The notes under the pieces are model-generated. The model made no database searches. It saw nothing but the letters and a program-made list of their open reading frames with translations, and had not been told where the DNA came from. Shown here piece after piece: positions 52,659-62,500 of a stretch of 64,000 nucleotides of DNA (its first letter is position 1; each line of letters begins with the position of its first letter). The stretch is from Cupriavidus sp. D39 (GTDB lineage: Bacteria; Pseudomonadota; Gammaproteobacteria; Burkholderiales; Burkholderiaceae), in contig NZ_JAPNLE010000009.1 of NCBI RefSeq assembly GCF_026627925.1, forward strand, positions 62,001 through 126,000, read 5' to 3'. The translations under genes and the position numbers were made by a program.

Positions 52659-53948
52659 TCAGCGTGGGCCTAGGCCGTAGCGGTCGGGGGTCAGGCCGTC
52701 CAGTTCGATGCCGGGGCGATTGCCTGCGATCAGGTCCGCGGCAATGCGCCCGGAGCCGCATGCCATCGCCCAGCCTGTGGAGCCGTGGCCCAGGTTGAGG
52801 TACAGCCCGGGCACGGCGGTGGCGCCGATCAGCGGCGGGCCATCGGGCAGCATCGGGCGGGCGCCGGCCCACAGCGTGGCCGCGCCATAGTGGCCCGCAA
52901 CCGGAAACCAGTCGCGCGCCACCTTGAGCAAGGTGTTGACGGCCGCGGGGCGCAGGTCGAGCTTGCGCGAGCCGACCTCGGCGGTGCCGGCGATCCGCAG
53001 GCGGTTGCCCATGCGCGTGATGGCGACCTTGTACGACTCGTCCATCAGCGCGGCCAGCGGCGCCTGCAGCTCATCGCTGACCTGCACCGTGGCGGAATAG
53101 CCTTTGACCGGATAGAGCGGGATGCGCAGGCCCAGCGGGCGCAGCAACGCGGCGCTGGCCACGCCTGCGCTGACCAGCACGCGATCGGCGGTGAGCGCCT
53201 CGCGCGCGCTGCCTGCATCGCCGGCAGCGGTGCCACGCAGGTCAAGCGAGAGCTTGCCGCCCGGCAACGGCCGCAGCGCGCCGGCGTCGCTGTCCATGAC
53301 AAAGCGCACGCCCGCGGCCTCGGCCAGCACGCGCAGCCGGCGCACGAACATCGGGCAGTTGCCCGATTCGTCCTCGGGCAGGTGCAGGCCGCCGGCCAGC
53401 GGCGTATCGGTGGCGAGGCCAGGCTCGATGCGCCGGCAGTCGTCGGCGTCGACCAGCCGGTGCGGCACCTTGTGTTCGCGCAGCAGGGCCAGCGCTGGTT
53501 CGGCAAGGTCCCGGTCGCGCCGGGTGCGAAACAGCTGCAGATAGCCTTGCGATTGCTCGTAGTCGATCTCAAGCTGGCTGCGAAGCGCATGCAGGCATTC
53601 GCGGCTGTAGAAGGCCAGGCGCTGCATGCGCAGCTTGTTGATGCGGTACCGCTCCAGCGTGCATTCGCCCAGCCAGCGCACGATCCAGCGCCACATGGCC
53701 GGATCGGCGCTGGGCCGGAACAGGACGGGCGAGGTGCTGGCGAAGAGGTTGCGCAGCACCTTGCCTGGCATGCCGGGCGCGGCCCACGGGGTGACATAGC
53801 CGGGCGCGATCACGCCGGCATTGCCGAAACTGGATTCCTGCGCCGGCGCGGCGCGCCGCTCGACCACGGTCACCTCGAAGCCGGCCTCGCGCAGGTACCA
53901 GGCGGAACAGACGCCGATCACGCCGGCGCCGATGACGATCACATGCAT
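52659..53948 (-). CDS. dadA: D-amino acid dehydrogenase (DadA family)
   Basis: 429 residues from the ATG at 53948. The dinucleotide fold is HVIVIGAGVIGVCSAWYLRE AGFEVTVVERR; PAQESSFGNAGVIAPGYVTP is the usual DadA block; GATAVPGLYLNLGHGSTGWA closes the FAD site. It oxidises D-amino acids to 2-oxo acids, passing electrons to the chain. It follows the TRAP permease gene after about 60 bases on the same strand. It fits the catabolic locus as the enzyme oxidising an amino acid freed upstream, which is an inference. Confidence 0.85.
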   Translation of the reverse strand: MHVIVIGAGVIGVCSAWYLREAGFEVTVVERRAAPAQESSFGNAGVIAPGYVTPWAAPGMPGKVLRNLFASTSPVLFRPSADPAMWRWIVRWLGECTLERYRINKLRMQRLAFYSRECLHALRSQLEIDYEQSQGYLQLFRTRRDRDLAEPALALLREHKVPHRLVDADDCRRIEPGLATDTPLAGGLHLPEDESGNCPMFVRRLRVLAEAAGVRFVMDSDAGALRPLPGGKLSLDLRGTAAGDAGSAREALTADRVLVSAGVASAALLRPLGLRIPLYPVKGYSATVQVSDELQAPLAALMDESYKVAITRMGNRLRIAGTAEVGSRKLDLRPAAVNTLLKVARDWFPVAGHYGAATLWAGARPMLPDGPPLIGATAVPGLYLNLGHGSTGWAMACGSGRIAADLIAGNRPGIELDGLTPDRYGLGPR

Positions 53949-54011
53949 GGCACTCCGTAGAGGGCCGGGCCGGCCCTCGCTGTCTCGCTATGCCACCGGC
54001 GATGCCGATGG

Positions 54012-55321
54012 CTACTTCAACTCTTTCTGCATGACCACGTCGGGCAGCCAGGTGACGATTTCCGGCCACACGGTGACGATGCCGATGGCCACTACCATCA
54101 TCATGAAGAACGGCAGCGATACCCGCGCTATGTAATTACTGTCCTTGCCTGTCATGCTCTGCAGCACAAACAGGTTGAACCCCACCGGCGGCGTCACCTC
54201 GGCGATCTCCACCAGCAGCACGATGAATATCCCGAACCATACCAGATCGAAGCCCGCGGCCTGCACCATCGGCAGCACCGTGGCGGTGGTCAGCGCGATC
54301 ATGGAAATGCCATCGAGCGCGGTGCCCAGCAGGATATAGATCACGGTCAGCACGGCAATGAGCGCCCAGGGCGACAGGTGCATCGAGGCGACCCATTCGG
54401 CCAGCGCGCGCGGAATGCCCGTAAAGCTCATGGTGACCGACAGGAACGAGGTCGCGCCCAGCACGAACATGATCATCGCGGTCAGCCGGGTGGCCGACAT
54501 CAGACTTTCCCAGAACGCCTTGCGCGTGAGCGAGCCGCCCACCCAGGCCAGCGCCAGCGATGCCACCACGCCGTAGGCGGCCGCTTCCGTGGCCGTGGAG
54601 TAGCCCGTGATCATGATCCACGTGATAAAGGCGATCAGCACGATGCACGGCATCAGCTGGCGGATCGAGGCGAGCCGCGAGCGCCAGTTGAAGACTTCCG
54701 CCTTCGGTGTCTTGTCCGGGTTCGACAGCGCCCACACCACGATGTAGCCGGAGAACAGCAGCATCAGCAGCAGGCCGGGCAGGAAGCCGGCCAGGAACAC
54801 GCGGATGATCGACACATCGGCCGAGACCGCGTAGACCACCATGGTGATCGATGGGGGATCAGGATGCCGAGCGTGCCGGCGCACGACAGCGAGCCCAGCG
54901 TCACGCGCTCATCGTAGCCGCGCCGGGTCAGCTCGGGCAGCGCGGACTTGGCGATGGTGGCGCAGGTGGCCGCGGACGAGCCCGACACCGAGCCGAAGAT
55001 GCCGCAGCCCAGGATGTTGACGTGCATCAGGCGCCCGGGGAGCCAGTTCAGCCACGGCGACAGCCCGTTGAACATCTGCTCGGACAGCTTGGTGCGAAAG
55101 AGTATCTCGCCCATCCACACAAAGAGCGGCAGCGAGGCCAGCGTGTACGAGGCGCTGGACGACCACCACGCATTGGCCAGGTTGACCAGCGCATCGCGCT
55201 CGGCAAACACCACCAGCCCCACCCACGAGGTGACGGCAATGGCCACAGGAATCCACGCGCCGATGACCAGGAAGCCGATCATCACCACCAGCAGGATCAG
55301 GGAAATCAGGACGGTGCTCAT
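54012..55321 (-). pseudogene. TRAP transporter large permease, DctM type (frameshifted)
   Basis: Start ATG at 55321: STVLISLILLVVMIGFLVIG AWIPVAIAVTSWVG, ending in AGTLGILIP before a run of five G (54853-54857). The other frame then continues PSITMVVYAVSADVSIIRVF, LAGFLPGLLLMLLF, with the C-terminal half to 54012 (SATRLTAMIMFVLGATSFLS). Adding one base gives a 436-residue DctM with twelve helices. It is the main membrane channel of a TRAP importer driven by sodium or proton gradients. The start overlaps the stop of the small subunit by one base (TGATG). Confidence 0.85.
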
Positions 55322-55872
55322 CAGACGGTCTCCCCGAAGTCGCCGGCGGCCAGCTTGGCTTCCTGCGCCAGCTGGTAGCGCGGCTTTTGCTTGCGCGCCA
55401 CGCGCACCAGCTCATCGAGCACCGCCAGCATGAAGCCGGCGCAGCCCAGCACCGCGAAGCTCTGCGGAATCCACAGCGGCACCACGATCTGGCCCTGCGA
55501 CACATCGCCGATCTCCCAGCTCTGCCAGGCGAAGCTGAACAAGGCCCAGGTCGCATAGGCGGCGAATACCGTGCAGATGGCCAGCGAGACCAGCTCCAGC
55601 CACCAGCGCGGGCGCGGGCCCACGGCTTCCAGCAGCATCTCCACGCGGACGATGCCGCCGTGCTGGAAGGTCTGGCCGAGTACGAGGAAGGCGGAGGCGG
55701 CGCACAGCCACGCAACGATGTCGTCGCCGCCCTTGAAGATAAACGTGGTCTCGCGCGAGAACGACATCAGGATCATGATGAGGCAGACCCCGAGGATACA
55801 GAGCGCGCCGAGCACGGCGAACAGGTCAAGCAGCCGGTCCAGCCAGCGCTTGTTGACGCAAGGAGCTTCCAT
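55321..55872 (-). CDS. TRAP transporter small permease (DctQ type)
   Basis: 183 residues from the ATG at 55872. Four helices are seen: LLDLFAVLGALCILGVCLIM, GGDDIVAWLCAASAFLVLGQ, WWLELVSLAICTVFAAYATW and FAVLGCAGFMLAVLDELVRV. The motif QTFQHGGIVRVEMLLEAVG is typical. It partners the large subunit, overlapping it by one base. Confidence 0.88.
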   Translation of the reverse strand: MEAPCVNKRWLDRLLDLFAVLGALCILGVCLIMILMSFSRETTFIFKGGDDIVAWLCAASAFLVLGQTFQHGGIVRVEMLLEAVGPRPRWWLELVSLAICTVFAAYATWALFSFAWQSWEIGDVSQGQIVVPLWIPQSFAVLGCAGFMLAVLDELVRVARKQKPRYQLAQEAKLAAGDFGETV

Positions 55873-55981
55873 GGCGAATGGGGAGGGTTGATGCGGTGAA
55901 AAAGAGGGCGCGGGAGGCTGCGGCGGCAAGGCCACGGCGGGCAACGCCGCCGTGGCCGGCTACGGATCGCTTGTTTCTCGC

Positions 55982-56029
55982 TAAGGCACTAACTACGGTA
56001 CTAACGATGGCATTGACTATGGCAATGAC
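55982..56029. repeat. Four degenerate 12-bp tandem repeats between dctP and dctQ
   Basis: TAAGGCACTAAC, TACGGTACTAAC, GATGGCATTGAC and TATGGCAATGAC follow head to tail, directly past the stop of the solute-binding gene. The pattern is NANGGNANTNAC. It lies in the untranslated spacer of the operon. Confidence 0.65.
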
Positions 56030-56037
56030 GACAACGC

Positions 56038-57027
56038 TTACTTCTTGTACGCGTCCAGGATGGCCTTGCCGTCGTCGCCGGCGCCCTTGGCCCATTCGTC
56101 CACCATCACCTGGCCGAGCTTCTGCATGTCCTGCTTCAGCTGGGGCGAAGGCGGCTGCACGGCCATGCCGTTCTTGCCGAGCACGGCCAGGTATTCACGC
56201 GTCTTTTGCTCCGATGCCTGCCAGCCGCGCTTCTCGGCGTCGGCTACGGTCTTGAGCAGGGCGTCCTGGGTCGGCTTGTCCAGCGCGGCGAATGCCTTCT
56301 TGCTGACCACCAGCATGTTCTTGGGCAGCCACGCATCGACGGTGTAGAAGTACTTCACGCTCTCCCACACCTTGGTGTCCACGCCCGTGGCGCCCGAGGA
56401 CATGAACGAATTCACGGTGCCGGTAGCCAGCGCCTGCGCCAGGTCGGCGGCCTGGATGGTCACCGGTTGCGCGCCCACCAGTTCGGCGATCTTGGAGGTG
56501 GCGGGGTTGTACGCACGCCACTTCAGGCCCTTCATGTCGGCCGCGGCGTTGATCGGCTTGTTGGCGTAGATGCCTTGCGGGGGCCAGGCCACTGCGTACA
56601 GCAGCTTCATGCCTTGCTTGTCCAGCACCTTGTCGGTGACCGCGCGCGAGGCCTGCCACAGCTTGTAGGAGTCCTGGTAGCTGGTGGCCAGGAAGGGCAC
56701 CGCGTCCACGCCGAACACCGGGTTCTCGTTGGCCAGCAGCGACATCAGGATCTCGCCCATCTGCACCTGGCCGGTCTGCACGCCGCGCTTGATCTCGTTG
56801 GCCTTGAGCAGCGAGCCGTTGGGGTGGATCACGATCTTGAGCTTGCCGCCGGTGGCCTTCTCCACGTCGGTGGCCATCTGCTGCAGGTTTTCGGTATGGA
56901 GGTTGCTGACCGGGTAGCCGGTCGGCAGGTCCCATTTGGTATCCGCCCGCGCGGCGGACGTCATCACGGCCGAGGTGGCAAGCACCCCGCCCAGCAGCAT
57001 GCACTTCAGTGTGGCCTTCCCTTGCAT
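56038..57027 (-). CDS. TRAP transporter solute-binding protein (DctP type)
   Basis: 329 residues from the ATG at 57027. A signal peptide (CMLLGGVLATSAVMTSAARA) is cut before DTKWDLPTG. The DctP fold has LHTENLQQMATDVEKATGGK LKIVIHPNGSLL, the Arg and ligand region MKGLKWRAYNPATSKIAELV GAQPVTIQ, and the C-terminal VWESVKYFYTVDAWLPKNML. It captures an organic acid in the periplasm; the conserved Arg in LKWRAYN would bind the carboxylate. It precedes DctQ and DctM. Confidence 0.9.
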   Translation of the reverse strand: MQGKATLKCMLLGGVLATSAVMTSAARADTKWDLPTGYPVSNLHTENLQQMATDVEKATGGKLKIVIHPNGSLLKANEIKRGVQTGQVQMGEILMSLLANENPVFGVDAVPFLATSYQDSYKLWQASRAVTDKVLDKQGMKLLYAVAWPPQGIYANKPINAAADMKGLKWRAYNPATSKIAELVGAQPVTIQAADLAQALATGTVNSFMSSGATGVDTKVWESVKYFYTVDAWLPKNMLVVSKKAFAALDKPTQDALLKTVADAEKRGWQASEQKTREYLAVLGKNGMAVQPPSPQLKQDMQKLGQVMVDEWAKGAGDDGKAILDAYKK

Positions 57028-57090
57028 CGATCTCTCCTGGTTGGTCGTTGCGGCTACCTATGTCTTGGTTTTTGTTCTGAAGTCGTCTTG

Positions 57091-57121
57091 CCCGCGCCAC
57101 CTGGCTCAGGGGTGGCGCGGG
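57091..57121. repeat. Strong hairpin in the amidase-dctP spacer
   Basis: A perfect 11-bp inverted repeat, CCCGCGCCACC (57091-57101) and GGTGGCGCGGG (57111-57121), with a 9-base loop. There is no T run on either side, so it is more likely a processing or stability hairpin than a terminator. Confidence 0.6.
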
Positions 57122-57145
57122 TTACCTCGGTCTTGCTCCGGCGCC

Positions 57146-58489
57146 TCAGGCGGCCGGCTGGATGATGGACTCCAATGCAATTGCCGTGCCCAGCAGTTGC
57201 GCGTCGCGCAGCGCACCGTGCGAGAGCATCAGGCCCACGGGCAATTCGTCCGGCTGGTGGCAGGGCAGCGAGATCGAGCAGCCATCGAGGAAGTTGAATG
57301 CCGAGGTATTGCGCAGCAGCAGGGCGTTGGTGCGGAAGAAGAGGGCGTCGTCCGCCACCAGCGGGGCGATCGGCGGCGCCACCATCGGCACCGTGGGGCA
57401 GGCCACGGCGTCGAAGCCTTCGATGCGGGCCGCAACCCGCGCGATCCAGTCGAGGCGGGCGCGCATCAGGTCCACGTAGTCGGCCGCGCTCATGGCGGCG
57501 CCGCGGTCGATGCGCGAGGCCACGCGCGGGTCGTATTGCTCGCGCCGCGTGGCCAGCACGTGGCGGTGGATGGCATGCGCCTCGGCGGCGGTGAAGCCGC
57601 CGCCAGCGTTGATGGTGGCCAGCTCGGTCAGCTCCGGCAGGTCGATGTGCTCGATCTGCACGCCGGCCGCGGACATCCGGCCGAGGGCGCGGTCGAAGGC
57701 GCGCGCCACCGTGTCATCGAGGTCGTCGAGCAGGACCTGGCGGGGGATGGCCAGGCGGATGCCGGCTGCGGCCTTGATGGCGGGGAGCACCGCCTGGTCG
57801 GCGATCACGCTGTCCACCAGCACGCAGTCCTGCACCGTGCGCGCCATGGCGCAGGCGGTATCCAGGGTGTAGGAGAGCGGGAAGGCGCCGTCCAGCGGCA
57901 CGCGCCGGGCGGTCGGCTTGAAGCCGGTCAGCCCGCACAGCGCCGCAGGGATGCGGATGGAGCCGCCGGTATCGCTGCCCAGCCCGGCCACCGCCAGGCC
58001 CAGCGCCACGGACACCGCGGCGCCCGACGACGAGCCGCCGGGAATGCGCGCCACCTGCTTGTCCGCCGGGTTCACCGGCGTGCCGAAATGCGGGTTGATG
58101 CCCACGCCGGAGAAAGCGAACTCCGTCATGTTGGTGCGGCCGACCAGCGCCGCGCCGCTCTCGCGCAGCCGGCGCACCACCGTGGCATCGGCTGTGGCCG
58201 CCAGCGCATCGCTGCGCACCGGCGAGCCGGCGCGCGAGGCTTCGCCGGCGATGTTGAACAGGTCCTTGACCGAGACCGGCAGGCCCGCCAGCGGATGCAG
58301 CGGCTTGCCCGCCAGGCCGGCCGCGTCCGCGGCCTTGGCCACCTGGGTTGCCGCGTCGAAGGTGGTGTGCAGGAACACGGCGTTGGCGGCCGGCTGCTGC
58401 GCGTGCTGCGCAGCCTGGGCGATGACGTCGGCACGAGAGATCGCGCCATCGCGAAGTTTTGTCTGTAATGTCTGGATATCCGTGGGCAT
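57146..58489 (-). CDS. Amidase-signature family hydrolase
   Basis: 447 residues from the ATG at 58489 (an in-frame TTG at 58504 is possible). The catalytic Ser-cisSer-Lys triad is visible: Lys in GLPVSVKDLFN, the Gly/Ser-rich block RIPGGSSSGAAVSVALGLA VAGLGSDTGGSIRIPAALCG with both serines. It hydrolyses a carboxamide, perhaps an N-carbamoyl or other amide intermediate. It stands first in the leftward unit with the TRAP transporter, opposite the regulator and hydantoinase genes. Confidence 0.88.
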   Translation of the reverse strand: MPTDIQTLQTKLRDGAISRADVIAQAAQHAQQPAANAVFLHTTFDAATQVAKAADAAGLAGKPLHPLAGLPVSVKDLFNIAGEASRAGSPVRSDALAATADATVVRRLRESGAALVGRTNMTEFAFSGVGINPHFGTPVNPADKQVARIPGGSSSGAAVSVALGLAVAGLGSDTGGSIRIPAALCGLTGFKPTARRVPLDGAFPLSYTLDTACAMARTVQDCVLVDSVIADQAVLPAIKAAAGIRLAIPRQVLLDDLDDTVARAFDRALGRMSAAGVQIEHIDLPELTELATINAGGGFTAAEAHAIHRHVLATRREQYDPRVASRIDRGAAMSAADYVDLMRARLDWIARVAARIEGFDAVACPTVPMVAPPIAPLVADDALFFRTNALLLRNTSAFNFLDGCSISLPCHQPDELPVGLMLSHGALRDAQLLGTAIALESIIQPAA

Positions 58490-58642
58490 TGGGTTCGCGA
58501 TCAATCGCGCTCAGGAGGGGTCGGATCGAGTCTATCCAGTGCGCCGGCGCTACGCAACCAGCCCAAGGCGGGGCGCGCCAGCGTCCCCGCGATAGTGCGC
58601 AACCCGCATTTCCCGCCCTTTTTTCGTGCAGAATCCACGGTG

Positions 58643-58655
58643 ACATCCCCGATGT
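58643..58655. promoter_or_regulatory. Palindromic operator copy 1 (ACATC-N3-GATGT)
   Basis: ACATCCCCGATGT is a perfect dyad with a 3-base centre. It matches 58728-58740 and lies in the AT-rich divergent promoter region between the amidase and the MarR-like regulator. Confidence 0.6.
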
Positions 58656-58727
58656 TTTGCTTGGATTTATTTTGTGTTTATCCTCATAATTTGTTAATAA
58701 ACTGTCAAGCCAAATATGGTGGGCGGG

Positions 58728-58740
58728 ACATCGGGGATAC
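58728..58740. promoter_or_regulatory. Palindromic operator copy 2
   Basis: ACATCGGGGATAC matches ACATC-N3-GATGT except at the last two bases. The two copies, 85 bases apart, flank the AT-rich stretch; a TTGACA on the minus strand near 58703 could be the -35 of the amidase promoter. Confidence 0.55.
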
Positions 58741-58795
58741 ACCTAGTCATCCTTGTCATGTCGTGCGCACACCAACCCATGAAAGGAGTGAAGAC

Positions 58796-59407
58796 ATGGC
58801 ACGTAAGCCAGCAACCGAGCCAGTAACCGAGCCATTAACCGCCGCTGGCGCCGAGGGCCGCGACGCATCCGCCAGATCCGCGGCCAGCGCGCTGGTACGC
58901 CCATCCGGCCCCAATATCGTTTCATCTTCGCACCTGGTGTCCGAGCGCAGCCCGGAGTTGTCGGAGTTCGAGTTCGGCCTGAACACGGCCTACAACGCCT
59001 ACAGCCGCTGGGTAGTGCGCTGCATGGGCGCCTCCGGCGTGCGCGACCTGACCTTCCTGGACGTGCTGGTGCTGCATCACGTCAACCACCGGGCGCGCCC
59101 CAAGCGGCTCGCCGATATCTGCTTCGTGCTTAATGTCGAAGACACCCACCTGGTCACCTACGCGCTCAAGAAGCTGCAGGGCCTGGCGCTGGTGGAGGGC
59201 GAACGCGTCGGCAAGGAAGCCACCTACATCACCACGCCCGCCGGCACGCAGGCTTGCGCCCGCTACCGCGAGATCCGCGAGCAATGCCTGACCAGCAATT
59301 TCTCCGCCGGCAGTGCCGAGAACGTGGAGATCGGCGAGCTGGCACGGCTGCTGCGGGTGCTGACCGGCCTGTACGAGCAGGCCGCGCGCTCGGCGACCTC
59401 CCTGTAG
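58796..59407 (+). CDS. MarR-like winged-helix regulator
   Basis: 203 residues from the ATG at 58796 (GAAAGGAGTG upstream). The first 55 residues are disordered and rich in Ala, Glu and Pro. A winged helix follows: EFEFGLNTAYNAYSRWVVRC, LTFLDVLVLHHVNHRARPKR, LADICFVLNVEDTHLVTYAL, KKLQGLALVEGERVGKEATY (recognition helix and wing). MarR-type regulators respond to small ligands. It is followed by the hydantoinase gene and is divergent from the amidase; operator-like dyads sit in between. Confidence 0.8.
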   Translation: MARKPATEPVTEPLTAAGAEGRDASARSAASALVRPSGPNIVSSSHLVSERSPELSEFEFGLNTAYNAYSRWVVRCMGASGVRDLTFLDVLVLHHVNHRARPKRLADICFVLNVEDTHLVTYALKKLQGLALVEGERVGKEATYITTPAGTQACARYREIREQCLTSNFSAGSAENVEIGELARLLRVLTGLYEQAARSATSL

Positions 59408-59514
59408 CTGCAGCAAGGACGCTGCGTTCGGCCGGCCTGCACCTCGGCCGCTCTGCCGCATGAGCGCCCGCTTTATCCCCGACATTTTCACCACGCCAAA
59501 CAAGGAAGTCCCGC

Positions 59515-62500
59515 ATGTCGCTGTCGCTGCCATCCTCCGCTGCCGTTGTTTCGGACCGTCGCCGCTGGCAATTCTGGATCGATCGCGGCGGCACCTTCAC
59601 CGATGTGGTGGGGCTCCAGCCGGACGGCACGGTAGTCACGCACAAGCTGCTGTCCGAGAACCCGGAGCAGTACACCGATGCCGCCGTGGCCGGCATCCGC
59701 CACCTGCTCGGGCTGGCGCCCGGCGAGCCGGTCACGCCGGCGCAGGTGGAAGTGGTGAAGATGGGCACCACTGTTGCGACCAATGCCTTGCTGGAGCGCA
59801 AGGGCGAGCCGGTGGCGCTGTTCATCACGCGCGGCTTTCGCGATGCGCTGCGCATCGCTTACCAGAACCGGCCGCGCCTGTTCGACCTGAACATCGTGCT
59901 GCCGGAGCTGCTCTACCGCGAAGTGGTGGAAGTGGGCGAGCGCCTGGATGCGCAGGGCGAATTGGTGACGCCGCTCGACGAGGCCGCGCTGCGCGCCGAT
60001 ATGCGGCGCGTGTTCGACAGCGGCATCCGCGCCATTGCCATCGTCTTCCTGCACGGCTACCGGCAGGCGGCGCACGAGCAGGCGGCCGCGCGCATCGCCC
60101 GCGAAACCGGCTTTACGCAGATTTCCGTCTCGCACCAGGTGTCGCCGCTGATGAAGCTGGTGTCGCGTGGCGATACCACGGTGGTGGACGCCTACCTGTC
60201 GCCGATCCTGCGCCGCTATGTCGAGCAAGTCGAGCAGCAGATGCCGGGCGTGCGCCTGCAGTTCATGCAGAGCAGCGGCGGCCTGACCGACGCGCACCGC
60301 TTCCAGGGCAAGGACGCCATCCTGTCCGGCCCGGCCGGCGGCATCGTCGGCATGGTGCGCTCGTCGCAGAGCGCGGGCTTCGGGCGCATCATCGGCTTTG
60401 ACATGGGCGGCACGTCGACCGACGTCTCGCACTTCAACGGCAACCATCCCAACGATTTCGAGCGCGTGTTCGAGACCAGCGTGGCGGGTGTGCGCATGCG
60501 CGCGCCGATGATGAGCATCCACACGGTCGCCGCGGGCGGCGGCTCCATCCTGCACTTCGACGGCAGCCGCTTCCGCGTTGGTCCCGATTCGGCCGGCGCC
60601 AACCCGGGGCCGGCCAGCTACCGGCGCGGCGGCCCGCTGGCGGTGACCGACTGCAACGTCATGCTCGGCAAGATCCAGCCACGGCATTTCCCCGCGGTGT
60701 TCGGGCCGCGTGCCGATGCCGCGCTGGACCGCGGCACGGTGGTGGCCAAGTTCGAGGCGCTGGCGCAAGCGGTAACGGAAGCGACCGGCGATCAACGCAG
60801 CGCCGAGCAGGTGGCCGAAGGCTTTATCGAGATCGCGGTCGGCAATATGGCCAACGCCATCAAGCAGATCTCCGTGCAGCGCGGCCACGACGTGACGGGC
60901 TACACGCTGACCACCTTCGGCGGCGCCGGCGGGCAGCATGCCTGCCTGGTGGCGGACGCCCTCGGCATGCAGACCGTGTTCGTGCATCCGCTGGCCGGCG
61001 TGCTGTCGGCCTACGGCATGGGCCTGGCCGACCGCACCGCCATGCGCGAGCGTGCCGTGGAGACGCGCCTGGACGACAGCGCGCTGCCCGGCCTGCAAGC
61101 CACGCTCGATGCGCTGGCAAGCGAAGCGCGGCAGGAACTGCTGGAGCAGGAGGTCGCCGAGGCGCAGATCGATGTGGTGCGCCGCGCGCATCTGCGCTAT
61201 GAGGGTACCGACTCGGCGCTGGTTGTGCCGTTCGGCACCCTGGCCGCCATGCAGGCGGCGTTCGATGCCGCCTATCGCCAGCGCTATGCCTTCCTGATGC
61301 AGGGCAAGCCGCTGGTCGTGGAGGCACTGTCGGTGGAAGCCATCGGCAGCAGCGAGCCGCCCGAGGAAAGACTGCCCGACCCGCAGCCGCGCACCGGCGG
61401 CCCTGTGCCGGCGGAACAGGTCCGCATGTTCAGCGGCGGCTCCTGGCACGACACGGGCCTGTTCCCGCGCGACACGCTGCGCCCCGGCGACGTGCTGCCG
61501 GGCCCGGCCATCATTGCCGAGCGCAACGCCACCACGGTGGTCGAGCCCGGCTGGCAGGCCGAGCTGACCGCGCGGGACCACCTGGTGCTGACCCGCGCGG
61601 TGCCGCGGCCCCAGCGGCGCGCCATGGGCACCGACGCCGATCCGGTGATGCTGGAAGTGTTCAACAACCTGTTCATGTCGATCGCCGAGCAGATGGGCCA
61701 GCGGCTGCAGAACACCGCCTACTCGGTCAACATCAAGGAGCGGCTCGACTTCTCCTGCGCCATCTTCGATGCCGGCGGCAACTTGATCGCCAATGCCCCG
61801 CACATGCCGGTGCACCTGGGCTCGATGGGCGAGAGCATCAAGACCGTGATCGCGCGCAACGCCGGGCACATGGCCGACGGCGATGTCTACGTGCTGAACG
61901 ACCCCTACAACGGCGGCACGCACCTGCCGGACGTCACGGTGATCACGCCGGTCTTCGACGAAGCCGGCGAGGAAATCCTCTTCTACGTCGGCTCGCGCGG
62001 CCACCACGCCGATATCGGCGGCATCACGCCGGGTTCGATGCCGCCGGACTCCACGGTGGTGGAGGAAGAAGGCGTGATGATCGACAACTTCCCGCTGGTG
62101 AAGGCCGGCGTGCTCGACGATGCCGGCATGCGCGCACTGCTGGCAGGCGCGCGCTACCCGGCCCGCAATATCGACCAGAACATGGCCGACCTGCGCGCCC
62201 AGGTGGCGGCCAACGCCAAGGGCGTGGAAGAGCTGCGCAAGATGGTGGTGCAGTTTGGCCTGCCGGTGGTGCGCGCTTACATGGGCCACGTGCAGGACAA
62301 CGCCGAGGAAGCGGTGCGCCGCGTCATCACCGCGCTGAAGGACGGCGCCTATCGCTACCCGCTGGACAATGGCGCGGAAATCCAGGTACGCGTGACCGTG
62401 GACCAGGCCAGGCGCGAAGCCGTGGTGGACTTCACCGGCACTTCGGCGCAGCTGCCCAACAACTTCAACGCGCCGCGCGCGGTGTGCATGGCGGCCGTGC

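Noticed and set aside
59488..62289. A 933-codon minus-strand frame across the hydantoinase gene
   Set aside because: It is antisense to a strongly supported gene; the protein is His/Ala-rich and featureless.
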